Positions 14,890 through 23,308 of a stretch of 60,655 bases of DNA are shown piece after piece. Made by a program: the position numbers and the translations under genes. Below the pieces are notes generated by a model. It did not search any database, was not told where the DNA came from, and saw nothing but the letters and a program-made list of their open reading frames with translations. This DNA comes from Aeromicrobium sp. (lineage in GTDB: Bacteria > Actinomycetota > Coriobacteriia > Anaerosomatales > Anaerosomataceae), in the NCBI GenBank assembly GCA_015351705.1, contig JADIIM010000045.1:1-60655 (forward strand), given 5' to 3'. The stretch's first letter is position 1. Each line of letters opens with the position of its first letter.

Positions 14890-16311
14890 CTACCCCGCCC
14901 GCAACTCGGCGATGATCTCCTCGATGGTGGCTGGCGACGTGTTCGTGTCCTCGGCGAGGAAGACGATGTCCTCGGGTGTCGGCACATACCCTTCCGGCGC
15001 GCGCGAGAGCGCGTTGCGCACGTAAGAACGGTGCATCCTGCCGAGGTCGAAGTCGACCGCACGGATCTGCTCGGGCCGCTCGGGGATGACGATGGCCGTG
15101 CCCGGCACATTGTCGGCCGGGTCGCCCGCGCGCACCTCAACGCCCTGCTCGCGCGCGAAGGCGAGCTGGCTCCAGTGGTGCTTGCCCGCACCGGTGTACT
15201 CGGTCTCCTGCACCACGACGGTAGCGTCGGCCGGCAGATCGCGCGCGAGCGACATCGCCGCGGCCATCGCGGTGTTGCCACTCGGCCCGCGCTCGAGTCC
15301 CTCGAGCTTGGCGAGCGCCTCGGTCACGTAGAAGACCTCGCCCTGCGTGACGGTGAGGTAGCGGTCCATGTACCGGAGCGACCGCGCCGCGTTGCGTGGC
15401 ACGTCGGCGCGGTCCGGCCACGTCGCGAACGGCACACCGAAGCCGGTGTGGCCGGTGGTGAAGCTCTTGCGGTTGAAGTCGGTGTCACTCGCCATGTGCA
15501 GGCCCGAGAGGTCCACACTCGCGCTCACGATCTCGGTCGACGTCGCGCCGGCACGCTTCAGGCCTCGCGCGGTGCCGGTGGTGTTACCGCCGCCGGCGTG
15601 CGTGACCACCACGTGTGTGGGCGGCGCGCCGGTGAGCGCGCGCATCTCCTCGGCCAGCTCCGCGCCGAGCGTCTCGATCCCCGAGACGCCGAACGGTGAA
15701 TACAGCGATGCCGAGAGGAACCCGGTCTCGTCGAGCAGCTCGAGCATGTGGAAGAACAGCTCCGGACCGACGGTCATCTGCACGACCTCTGCCCCGAACG
15801 CCTCGCACAGCCGCGACTTCTCCACGATCTCGGGCTGGCCGATGTGGCGCGAGTCGAACGTCTCCTGGCAGATGATGCACTTGAGCCCGGCGCGCGCGGC
15901 CTGGCTGGCCACGGCCGCGCCGTAGTTGCCCGACGTGGCGGCGATCACGCCCGCGTAGCCCTTCTTCGCGGCCACGTGGATGCTCATCGATGCGCGCCGG
16001 TCCTTGAACGAACCGGCCATGTTGGCGGCCTCGTCCTTGACGAAAATGCGCGCCCCGAACCCCGGCTCGGCGTAGGAGCGCACGAGGTCGGTGAGGTTAC
16101 GCAGTTCGAGCAGCGGCGTGCCGCCCACGCCGGCGGCGCGCTGGATGCCGCGGATGTCGGCGAGCGAGTAGCCGTGCGCCGCCATCATCCCCTCGTAGTC
16201 GAACGCGATGGGGCCGCGCTCGAACTCGGCGTAGTCCATGCCGAGCGCGCGCACCATGATCTCGCCCTTGCGCGCCATGATCTGCTCGTAGCGGGTAGCC
16301 ACGTCACTCAC
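14890..16311 (-). CDS. ortB: 2-amino-4-oxopentanoate thiolase, beta subunit OrtB
   Basis: A PLP enzyme of the threonine synthase/cysteine synthase fold, about 473 residues. The PLP lysine lies in NMAGSFKDRRAS, the substrate loop is ATSGNYGAAVAS and the phosphate-binding glycines are HAGGGNTTGTA. With OrtA it cleaves 2-amino-4-oxopentanoate using CoA to give alanine and acetyl-CoA, the last step of oxidative ornithine fermentation. The start overlaps the end of ortA; GTG at 16311 and GTG at 16302 are both possible. Convergent with arsP, whose stop is 39 bases away. Confidence 0.93.
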   Translation of the reverse strand: MSDVATRYEQIMARKGEIMVRALGMDYAEFERGPIAFDYEGMMAAHGYSLADIRGIQRAAGVGGTPLLELRNLTDLVRSYAEPGFGARIFVKDEAANMAGSFKDRRASMSIHVAAKKGYAGVIAATSGNYGAAVASQAARAGLKCIICQETFDSRHIGQPEIVEKSRLCEAFGAEVVQMTVGPELFFHMLELLDETGFLSASLYSPFGVSGIETLGAELAEEMRALTGAPPTHVVVTHAGGGNTTGTARGLKRAGATSTEIVSASVDLSGLHMASDTDFNRKSFTTGHTGFGVPFATWPDRADVPRNAARSLRYMDRYLTVTQGEVFYVTEALAKLEGLERGPSGNTAMAAAMSLARDLPADATVVVQETEYTGAGKHHWSQLAFAREQGVEVRAGDPADNVPGTAIVIPERPEQIRAVDFDLGRMHRSYVRNALSRAPEGYVPTPEDIVFLAEDTNTSPATIEEIIAELRAG

Positions 16312-16666
16312 CCGCCTCGGGCGACGCCATGCCGCCGGCAACCGCGGCGGCCGCGGCGCGGTACGCCGCCACCCGTGCGCGAAGGTCGCGCCCGATGTGC
16401 ACGATCTCGGCGGGCGGCGTGCCGAAGGTGTGCGTGTAGCCAGGTGAGATCGCCGAGAGGTGCCCGCTCACTACCCGGCCGGTCATCGTCTCGACCTCGA
16501 TGGTGTCGCCGATCATCGCCTCGGAGCGCGCGTACCCTTTCACCCACACCCGGAGCGGCTGTGCCGCAGTGTCGGCGGGAAGCCCCACTGCCCGTTCAGC
16601 GACCTCAAGCAGCACCCGTTCTACCTCGACCCAGTCACCCGGCGAACACCGGACCGCATCGGTCAT
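16304..16666 (-). CDS. ortA: 2-amino-4-oxopentanoate thiolase, alpha subunit OrtA
   Basis: A 120-residue subunit with the conserved WVEVERVLLEVAERA start, VKGYARSEAMIGD and GHLSAISPGYTHTFG segments seen in clostridial OrtA. It forms the thiolase with OrtB. GAGGAG lies six bases before the ATG. It follows ord by 84 bases and overlaps ortB, as expected for one transcript. Confidence 0.92.
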   Translation of the reverse strand: MTDAVRCSPGDWVEVERVLLEVAERAVGLPADTAAQPLRVWVKGYARSEAMIGDTIEVETMTGRVVSGHLSAISPGYTHTFGTPPAEIVHIGRDLRARVAAYRAAAAAVAGGMASPEAGE

Positions 16667-16750
16667 GTCGCACTCCTCACATCCGGGGCCCTCTTCAGGC
16701 GGCGCGACGGCACCGCACCCGGACCCGTACGGCTCGCGCAGCCTCTGCGC

Positions 16751-17761
16751 TCAGACGCTCGGCGACCAGAAGCGCGGGACCGGCAGGTCAGTCACGGTAA
16801 GGATACCCGCAGGTGCGTCCACGATCAGCGGGATGTAGTTGCCGGTCGAGGCGTACGTGCCGATGCCGCCGGGGATCTCGGGCGTGTTGGCCATGTGGAT
16901 CTCGGGATCGCCGATGATCGTGATGTAGTCACCGGTCTCCACGCCCTCGAGGTGCGGGTGGATCTGCTGCGGGTGGACGAGCTCGATCTTGAGTTCGCCG
17001 TTGCTGTAGCCCCGTCCGATGTGACGACAGCCGCACACGTCGCCCGGCTCGACCTTCACATGCGGCGTTTCCCGCGGCACGTTGGTGATGATGGGCTCGC
17101 GCGTCTCCACGACCTCGTCGATCTCCCACCCGATCGCGTCGGCGATCAGTCCTATGGACTCAGGGAAGCCGATGTGCCCCACGATGGTGCCCTCGGCGAC
17201 ACCGCGCTCGAACTCCTCGACCGTGGTGCCCACGCCCTGGCTCTGCATGACGGTGGGGCCGAACGGCGAGAGGTCGTTGATGCGCTGGGCCTCGATGCGG
17301 TCGATCCTGAGGCACACCGAGCTCCACGCCACGATCAGCGCGTCGAGCATGAAGCCGGGGTTGATTCCCGTGCCGAGGATGGAGACGTCGTGCTCGACGG
17401 CCATGTCCTCGAACCGCTCCGCCCAGTCGGGATCGCTCGCCCACGGGTACGCCAGTGTCTCGGCGGTGCAGAGCACGTTGGCGCCTGCGCGGACCGCCGC
17501 CTCAACCTGATCGGAGACCTCATCGAGGTTGCTGCGCGTACAGATGCACACGACCTCGGGCTCGCGTGCCAGCACGGCCGCGGCATCCCCGGTCACGGGC
17601 ACGTCGCATCGCCTGCCGAGCAGGTCGCCGACGGTCGAGCCCTGTCGTGCCGGGTCCGCATCGATCGCGCCCACGAGTTCGATCTGCCCGGGGCGGTCGA
17701 GGATGTAGTCGAGTAGGCCCTGACCCATCATGCCGGTGCCCCATACCGCGACCTTGATCAT
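16751..17761 (-). CDS. ord: 2,4-diaminopentanoate dehydrogenase
   Basis: A 336-residue NAD(P)-dependent enzyme that oxidatively deaminates 2,4-diaminopentanoate to 2-amino-4-oxopentanoate. The N-terminal nucleotide-binding loop is VWGTGMMGQG (residues 5-14), followed by VGAIDADPARQG; the C-terminal part resembles the dihydrodipicolinate-reductase-like catalytic domain. GGAAGGAG precedes the ATG. First gene of the ord-ortA-ortB unit, with a promoter-overlapping operator shared with oraS. Confidence 0.93.
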   Translation of the reverse strand: MIKVAVWGTGMMGQGLLDYILDRPGQIELVGAIDADPARQGSTVGDLLGRRCDVPVTGDAAAVLAREPEVVCICTRSNLDEVSDQVEAAVRAGANVLCTAETLAYPWASDPDWAERFEDMAVEHDVSILGTGINPGFMLDALIVAWSSVCLRIDRIEAQRINDLSPFGPTVMQSQGVGTTVEEFERGVAEGTIVGHIGFPESIGLIADAIGWEIDEVVETREPIITNVPRETPHVKVEPGDVCGCRHIGRGYSNGELKIELVHPQQIHPHLEGVETGDYITIIGDPEIHMANTPEIPGGIGTYASTGNYIPLIVDAPAGILTVTDLPVPRFWSPSV

Positions 17762-17780
17762 GCCGGCTCCTTCCGGGACA

Positions 17781-17808
17781 TATGCAGAAGCGCATCACTT
17801 CGATGCAA
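17781..17808 (-). promoter_or_regulatory. Shared ornithine-gene operator (ord copy)
   Basis: TTGCATC-N15-TGCATA on the minus strand, with the same 21-base repeat spacing as at 11785-11812. A -10-like TAGAGT (17813-17808) abuts it exactly as TATGCT does before oraS. No convincing -35 box is visible, so this promoter may need an activator. Confidence 0.5.
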
Positions 17809-17855
17809 CTCTACCCCGAAAGCGGTCGGCGGCACAGAGGGTCAGCGCAGTGGTT

Positions 17856-18587
17856 CTACCCGCCGAGATAGGCGCGCTTGAGCTCGGGGTTGTCGAGCAG
17901 GTCCGCGGCCGTGCCCTCGATGACCACTCGGCCGCCCTGGAGAACGTACCCGCGATGGGCGATGGAAAGCGCCGCCGTGGCGTTCTGCTCGACCACGAAC
18001 ACCGCCACGCCCTGCTCGTTGACCTGCTGGATGAGATCGAAGTTCTGGTCTACGAGCGCGGGCGACAGACCCATCGACGGCTCGTCCATGCAGATGAGCT
18101 TCGGGCGGCTCATGAGCGCGCGCCCGAACGCGACCATCTGCTGCTCGCCGCCCGAGAGGGTGCCCGCGCGCTGCTTGCGGCGCTCGGCCAGCTTGGGGAA
18201 GAACTCGTAGACGCGCTCGAGGTCCTCGGCGATCCCGGCTGCATCGCTGCGCGTGTACGCGCCCATCTCAAGGTTCTCGAGCACGGTCAGGTGCGGGAAC
18301 AGCCGGCGGTTCTCCGGCACGGTGGCCACGCCGCGCTTGATGCGCTCGGCCGTGCGCAGATTGTTGATGACCTCGCCCTCCCACACCACCTGGCCCTTGG
18401 CGGGTTTCACGATGCCGAGGATGGTCTTCATCGTCGTGGACTTGCCCGACGCGTTACCGCCGAGAAGGCACACGATCTCGCCAGGATGCACCTGGTAGTT
18501 CACACCCTTGAGAATCTGGATCCGTCCGTAGAAGGTCTGGACGTCCCGGAACTCAAGCAGTGGCGTCTGCTGCTGCTCGCTTGCCAA
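17856..18587 (-). CDS. livF: Branched-chain amino-acid type ABC importer ATPase LivF
   Basis: A 243-residue ATPase with Walker A GGNASGKST (one residue unlike the usual GxxGxGKST), signature LSGGEQQMV and Walker B LICMDEPSMGLSP. The LivF-specific RRLFPHLTVLENLEMGAY segment is present. The start is a TTG at 18587 with GGAGG six bases upstream; it overlaps the 3' end of livG. Last gene of the livK-H-M-G-F set, 94 bases before ord. The importer could supply branched-chain amino acids as Stickland donors, but HAAT systems also carry other amino acids and amides. Confidence 0.93.
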   Translation of the reverse strand: MASEQQQTPLLEFRDVQTFYGRIQILKGVNYQVHPGEIVCLLGGNASGKSTTMKTILGIVKPAKGQVVWEGEVINNLRTAERIKRGVATVPENRRLFPHLTVLENLEMGAYTRSDAAGIAEDLERVYEFFPKLAERRKQRAGTLSGGEQQMVAFGRALMSRPKLICMDEPSMGLSPALVDQNFDLIQQVNEQGVAVFVVEQNATAALSIAHRGYVLQGGRVVIEGTAADLLDNPELKRAYLGG

Positions 18588-19344
18588 GGTAGGCCTCCAC
18601 AACCTGCGGGTCGTTGGCGACTTCATCGTAGGAACCTTCGGCGATCTTCACGCCGTGGTCCATCGCGATCACGCGGTCGGACACGCCTTCGACGACGTGC
18701 ATATCGTGCTCGATCATGAGGATCGTGTAGCCCTTTTCGCGCAGCATCTTGATCTGCTCCATGACCTCGTGCGACTCGGCGGGGTTCATGCCGGCCACCG
18801 GTTCGTCGAGCAGGAGCAACGCCGGGTCCGAGGCGAGTGCTCGCGCGATCTCGAGCCTCCGCCGGTTCGCGTACGAGAGAGAATACGCGGGCTGCGACTG
18901 ACGGGGCCCGGAGAACCGTCCCGGGAACATGCCGAGGAGCTCCTGCGCCTTGTCGTACATGCGCTTCTCCTCCCGCCGCACGCTGGGAAGACGGAGCATC
19001 GAGGCGATGACACCGGCGTTGGTGATCGAGTGCATACCGACGAGGACGTTCTCGAGCACGCTCATGTTGGTGAACAGCCTGAGCGACTGGAACGTGCGCG
19101 AGATGCCCTTGTCGTGCACCTGGTCGGGCCGAAGTCCCGCCACGCTCTCGCCCTTGAGCAGGATGTCGCCGGCGTCCGGCTCGTACAGGCCGCTGATGAC
19201 GTTGAACGTGGTTGTCTTACCCGAGCCGTTCGGCCCGATGATCGAGACGATCTCGCCCTCGTTGACGTCAAAGGAAAGGCCGTCAACGGCCTTCAGGCCA
19301 CCGAAGCTCATGGACACGCCTTGCAGTTCGAGGATCGCGCCCAC
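18553..19344 (-). CDS. livG: Branched-chain amino-acid type ABC importer ATPase LivG
   Basis: A 263-residue ATPase with Walker A GPNGSGKTT, the LivG-type FQSLRLFTNMSVLENVLVG segment, Walker B LLLLDEPVAGMNP and the switch histidine in LMIEHDMHVV. Its signature region reads LSYANRRRLEIARAL, the usual LivG variant. It starts two bases after livM and overlaps livF. Confidence 0.94.
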   Translation of the reverse strand: MGAILELQGVSMSFGGLKAVDGLSFDVNEGEIVSIIGPNGSGKTTTFNVISGLYEPDAGDILLKGESVAGLRPDQVHDKGISRTFQSLRLFTNMSVLENVLVGMHSITNAGVIASMLRLPSVRREEKRMYDKAQELLGMFPGRFSGPRQSQPAYSLSYANRRRLEIARALASDPALLLLDEPVAGMNPAESHEVMEQIKMLREKGYTILMIEHDMHVVEGVSDRVIAMDHGVKIAEGSYDEVANDPQVVEAYLGKRAAADATA

Positions 19345-19346
19345 GG

Positions 19347-20489
19347 CTACACCTCCAGGTCCTTCTCGCCCTCTTCGAGATCGAAGAGGGACTGCCGGGT
19401 CTTCTCAAGCTCGCGGGGATCGACCTCGCGTGCCTCGCGACGCCAGAGCTTGTCGGGCAGCAGGCCTTCGGGCCTGAAGATCACCATCACGACGATGAGG
19501 ATGCCGAAGATGAGCATCCGGTAGACCTCGAAATCGCTCCGTGCGGCGCCGGCGGCCTGCCGGATGATCTGCGGCAGCGCCTGCAGCACGATCGCGCCGA
19601 TGATCACGCCGGGGATCGACCCCATGCCACCGAGGACGACCATGCAGACGACGATGACCGACTGCATGAAGAGGAACGACTCGGGGCTGATGACGTTGCT
19701 GTAGTAAGCGAAGAGCGAGCCGGCGAACCCGGCGATACCGGCCGAGAGCACCACAGACAGCAGCTTGGCGCGCGAGGCGGTGATGCCGGTGGCGACGGCC
19801 GCGAGCTCGTCCTCGCGCAGCGCGTTCCATGCGCGGCCGACACGCGAGTTCTTCAGGTTCGAGAGCAGCACGGACGTGACGATGACGCACGCCAGCACGA
19901 GGTAGTAGTACTCGATCGGCTTGTCGACCACGAGCCACGCTGCGGCGCCGCTCGAACCGGCCGCTTCGAGCGCTTCGGCGCCGAGCAGTCGCGGCGGGTA
20001 GATGCCGGTGATGCCGTTCGGTCCGTTGGTGAGGCCCTGCAGGTTCACGATGGTCAGGCGCACGATCTCACCGAAGGCGAGCGTGACGATCGCGAGGTAG
20101 TCGCCGCGAAGACGCAGTGTCGGCAGCCCGATGACGAAGCCGGCGACCATCGCGATGAGCGTGCTCAACACCACCACCGCCAGGAACGGCCACTGCAGCT
20201 CGAACTTCGGCGACGACAGCAGCGCCGTCGTATACGCACCGAACGCGAAGAACGCGATGTAGCCCAGGTTGAGCAGACCGGTCTCGCCCATGACGATGTT
20301 CAGGCCGAGCGAGAGCATCACGAACAGCAACGAGACGACGCCCACCCGCAGCCAGGCGGTCTCGACGACGCCGGCGACGTTGAGAAGCGGGAACACCGCG
20401 GCGATCGCGAAGCCGATGACGGCGTACACACCGCGCGGCACACGTCCGGCCGCGGTCTGGATGGCACCTGTGATCTCGGCGAGTCTCAT
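19347..20489 (-). CDS. livM: Branched-chain amino-acid type ABC importer permease LivM
   Basis: A 380-residue permease with about ten membrane segments. Conserved parts are GETGLLNLGYIAFFAFGAY and a C-terminal VLGGMGSIPGVIIGAIVLQA. The tail EEGEKDLEV is acidic and cytoplasmic. Three bases separate it from livH, and two from livG. It pairs with LivH to form the channel. Confidence 0.94.
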   Translation of the reverse strand: MRLAEITGAIQTAAGRVPRGVYAVIGFAIAAVFPLLNVAGVVETAWLRVGVVSLLFVMLSLGLNIVMGETGLLNLGYIAFFAFGAYTTALLSSPKFELQWPFLAVVVLSTLIAMVAGFVIGLPTLRLRGDYLAIVTLAFGEIVRLTIVNLQGLTNGPNGITGIYPPRLLGAEALEAAGSSGAAAWLVVDKPIEYYYLVLACVIVTSVLLSNLKNSRVGRAWNALREDELAAVATGITASRAKLLSVVLSAGIAGFAGSLFAYYSNVISPESFLFMQSVIVVCMVVLGGMGSIPGVIIGAIVLQALPQIIRQAAGAARSDFEVYRMLIFGILIVVMVIFRPEGLLPDKLWRREAREVDPRELEKTRQSLFDLEEGEKDLEV

Positions 20490-20492
20490 CGG

Positions 20493-21713
20493 CTACACCT
20501 TCTCCGTGATGGCTTCGCCGAGGATGCCCGACGGCCGGAACATGAGGATCACCATCAGCACCACGAACGCGATGACCGGCTGCCAGCGCGTGTCGATGCG
20601 CGCGCTGCTGTTGGCGAACATCACCGCGGCGACCACGGCGAGGAAGATGTTGCCCGCCATGAGCCGCACCGCGTGCTGCGCCGAGACCGAGAGCAGCGCG
20701 TCGGTGCGCTCGGCAAGCAAGGTCTTCACGCCGTGGTACGGCGTCAGGCGATACACGTTGACGATCGCGCGCTCGTACTCCGGCGTGCGACGGTCCTCGG
20801 CGATGTGCACCAGGCGCTGCCGCGGCACGCGGACCATCTGCACGTACAGGCCGAGGATCACACCGGCGACCACGAACCACGCCATGAAGCCGAGGTCCAC
20901 GCTCACGCCGTACGTCTCGGTCATGCCGAGCACGATGGCGCCCACGACCGCGCCGGGGATGTTGCCGATGCCGCCCAGGACCGCGGCGGTGAACGCCTTC
21001 AGGCCGTAGAGGAAGCCCGCGTCGAACTTCATCGAGCCGTAGTACATGATGACGAGCAGCCCGCCGATGCCGGCAAGCGCCGAGCCGACGACGAACGTGA
21101 ACGCGATGGTCTTGTTGGTGTCGATGCCCATCATCTCGGCGGCCTCGGCGTCCTGTGACGTCGCCCGCATGGCCTTGCCGATCCGCGTGGAGCGCACCAG
21201 GTAGGTGAGCCCGGCCATCAGCACGGCAGAGACCACGATGATGATCAGCGCGAGCACCCGGATGCGGATGCCGAACACGTCGAGGGATGCCGAGCTGATC
21301 GTGAGCGTGGGCATGGCCACCGGCTTGGGGCCGAAGATGATGATGATCAGCTGCTGCAGCACGATCGACACACCGATGGCCGAGAGCAGCGGGATGATCC
21401 TCGCGCGGCCCCTGAGCGGCCGGTAGGCTATGCGCTCGATGAGGAAGCCGACCGTCATCGGCACCAGGACCGCGGCGAGAGCAGCGATGACGAGGCATCC
21501 GGCGATGACGAGCGGGGACATCGAGTCGTTCACGCCCAGCGTCAGCAGGGTGAACGCCGAGACGTACCCGCCCACGGTGAACACCTCACCATGCGCGAAG
21601 TTGATGAACTTGAGCACGCCGTACACCATCGTATAGCCGAGGGCGATTAGCGCGTAGATCATGCCGACGGTCAGACCGCCGATCGTCACGCTGACTACAT
21701 GGTCCAGACTCAC
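20493..21713 (-). CDS. livH: Branched-chain amino-acid type ABC importer permease LivH, extended
   Basis: A 406-residue permease; ordinary LivH proteins are near 300. The core is intact (YGVLKFINFAHGEVFTVGGY near residue 30; AAVLGGIGNIPGAVVGAIV near 235). The extra hundred or so residues lie before the last membrane segments: a charged loop (RVPRQRLVHIAEDRR to LLAERTDALLS) and an added hydrophobic segment. The final FRPSGILGE motif is conserved. Function of the extension is not clear. Confidence 0.92.
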   Translation of the reverse strand: MSLDHVVSVTIGGLTVGMIYALIALGYTMVYGVLKFINFAHGEVFTVGGYVSAFTLLTLGVNDSMSPLVIAGCLVIAALAAVLVPMTVGFLIERIAYRPLRGRARIIPLLSAIGVSIVLQQLIIIIFGPKPVAMPTLTISSASLDVFGIRIRVLALIIIVVSAVLMAGLTYLVRSTRIGKAMRATSQDAEAAEMMGIDTNKTIAFTFVVGSALAGIGGLLVIMYYGSMKFDAGFLYGLKAFTAAVLGGIGNIPGAVVGAIVLGMTETYGVSVDLGFMAWFVVAGVILGLYVQMVRVPRQRLVHIAEDRRTPEYERAIVNVYRLTPYHGVKTLLAERTDALLSVSAQHAVRLMAGNIFLAVVAAVMFANSSARIDTRWQPVIAFVVLMVILMFRPSGILGEAITEKV

Positions 21714-21798
21714 CTGTGGCTCCTCGCCGAGTGTCGTTCATCGGGGCTGCACGCAGATGCTTCCGTGCATTCTGCACTATCCAGGGGCGTAACGCACG

Positions 21799-21832
21799 CG
21801 GGAGGCGCAGGATACATCTCCTGCGCCTCCCG
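21799..21832. repeat. Strong hairpin between livK and livH
   Basis: Arms 21799-21812 and 21819-21832 form a perfect 14-bp stem with a six-base loop. No T-run follows on the minus strand. Such hairpins behind binding-protein genes commonly protect the 5' message or partly terminate, raising binding protein above permease. Confidence 0.6.
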
Positions 21833-21867
21833 ATTCAACCCAGTGCGTGCAGGCCTATGGTCTGCTG

Positions 21868-23088
21868 CTACTTGGCGGAGACGAACGCTCCACCCTCGAC
21901 GACGTACCGCGGCACGTTCTCCGGCGTGAGGCCGGCGACCACGACGTCACCGCGCGCGACCGGGCCGTCAGCGGCCGACGCGAAGCCGAAGGTGCCGGTG
22001 ACACCCTCGTACTCGATCGACTGCAGGGCCTCGATGATCGCCTCGGTATCGAGCGAACCGGCCTGCTTGATGGCCGCGATCAGAACACCGAACGCGTCGT
22101 AGTTGTTCTGGGCGTACGGGCCGACGTCCTCACCGTACTTCTCCTCGTACTTGGCAGCGAACGCGGCGTAGCCGGGCTGCTGCTCCTCGGGGAAGCCGCC
22201 GAACGTGGCGTAGATGCCCTCGGCGTTGGCCTCGCCACCGGCCTGAGCGACAAGCTCGGCCGAGCGGATGCCGTCGCCACCCATGAAGATGACGTCACCA
22301 AGACCGGCTTCGACCATCTGCTTGCGCATGAGGCCGGCCTCCGGGTGGTAACCCGTGAAGATGAGCGCGTCAGGACCGAACTCCTTGACGTTGGCCACCT
22401 GGGCCGAGAAGTCCTGGTCGCCCGACTGGCAGTTCTGGCGCAGCGTCTCGACGCCGGCGTCCTTGAGCGTCTGCTCGGCGACGTCGGCAAGGCCGACCGC
22501 GTAGGCGCCGTTGTCGTCCATCAGGACGACCTTCTCAGCACCGAGCTCCATCGCCCACACCGCGAGAGCCTCGCCCTGGATGGCGTCGTTCCAGCAGGTG
22601 CGGTAGAACGTGTCGAACCCGTCGGCGTTGGCCGCCGGACCGGTGACCGAACCGCTGATCTGCGGGATGCGGTTCTCGGCGTAGATCGGGATCGCCGAGA
22701 GGGTGGCGCCGGTGGTCAGGCTGCCGATCACGCCGACAACGCCTTCGTCCACCATCGTCTGAGCGACGACGGCCGACTCGGCCGGCTCGGCCTTGTCGTC
22801 AAGGACGACGAGCTCGACCTGGTAGGTCGTGCCGTCCATCTCGAACGTGCCGAAGTCCTCGAGTGCGAGCTCGACGCCGTTCTTGGCAGCGGCACCGTAG
22901 TCCGGCAGCGGCCCGGTCAGAGCGGTCTGCACACCGATCTTGATCGTCTCGGTGGCGCCGGTCTCACCGCCGGCCTCGCCATCGGTCTCGCCGTCATCGC
23001 TCGCACAACCGGTCACACCGAACATGCCGAGTGCAAGAACGATGGCGAGGCCGAGTGCGAGGAACTTGCGTGTCCTCTCCTGCACCAT
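21868..23088 (-). CDS. livK: Branched-chain amino-acid type ABC importer binding lipoprotein LivK
   Basis: A 406-residue lipoprotein: signal sequence, lipobox GVTGCAS near residue 25, an acidic linker and then a Leu/Ile/Val-binding-protein-type fold starting TIKIGVQTALTGPLPDYGA. Later motifs include VIGSLTTGATLSAIPIY and DALIFTGYHPEAGLMRKQ. ATG at 23088 is chosen because AAGGGGG lies six bases upstream; the open frame extends farther but has no such site. Ligand specificity cannot be read from sequence. Confidence 0.92.
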   Translation of the reverse strand: MVQERTRKFLALGLAIVLALGMFGVTGCASDDGETDGEAGGETGATETIKIGVQTALTGPLPDYGAAAKNGVELALEDFGTFEMDGTTYQVELVVLDDKAEPAESAVVAQTMVDEGVVGVIGSLTTGATLSAIPIYAENRIPQISGSVTGPAANADGFDTFYRTCWNDAIQGEALAVWAMELGAEKVVLMDDNGAYAVGLADVAEQTLKDAGVETLRQNCQSGDQDFSAQVANVKEFGPDALIFTGYHPEAGLMRKQMVEAGLGDVIFMGGDGIRSAELVAQAGGEANAEGIYATFGGFPEEQQPGYAAFAAKYEEKYGEDVGPYAQNNYDAFGVLIAAIKQAGSLDTEAIIEALQSIEYEGVTGTFGFASAADGPVARGDVVVAGLTPENVPRYVVEGGAFVSAK

Positions 23089-23108
23089 GCCCAACCCCCT
23101 TACTACGC

Positions 23109-23124
23109 GATAGCGGCTGCTATC
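23109..23124. promoter_or_regulatory. Inverted repeat in the livK leader
   Basis: GATAGC-GGCT-GCTATC, a perfect 6+4+6 inverted repeat between the -10-like TAGAAT (23143-23138) and the livK ribosome-binding site. It could be an operator or a short mRNA hairpin. Confidence 0.4.
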
Positions 23125-23180
23125 TGATTGGTAGGGCATTCTAGCGCACACCGTGCACAGGAATCCATAGTTCATGCAGA

Positions 23181-23194
23181 GTGAATGGATTCAC
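23181..23194. promoter_or_regulatory. Palindrome upstream of livK
   Basis: GTGAAT-GG-ATTCAC, a 14-bp inverted repeat centred about 47 bases upstream of the -10-like box, a position suited to an activator. No recognised -35 box is present at this promoter. Confidence 0.4.
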
Positions 23195-23308
23195 ATGGTA
23201 CCGCCATGCATTCGCGGACGTTTGGAGGTGCGCCGGCTGATGCGACCAGAGCACGGAACACGAGCCGCGTACGGCCCCCAGAGCGCCGCCGCGGTGCGCA
23301 GTATGTCG

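Noticed and set aside
14881-17716. Long plus-strand open frames opposite ortB, ortA and ord
   Set aside because: No domain or start signal; the minus strand carries clear enzymes with proper ribosome-binding sites and overlaps.
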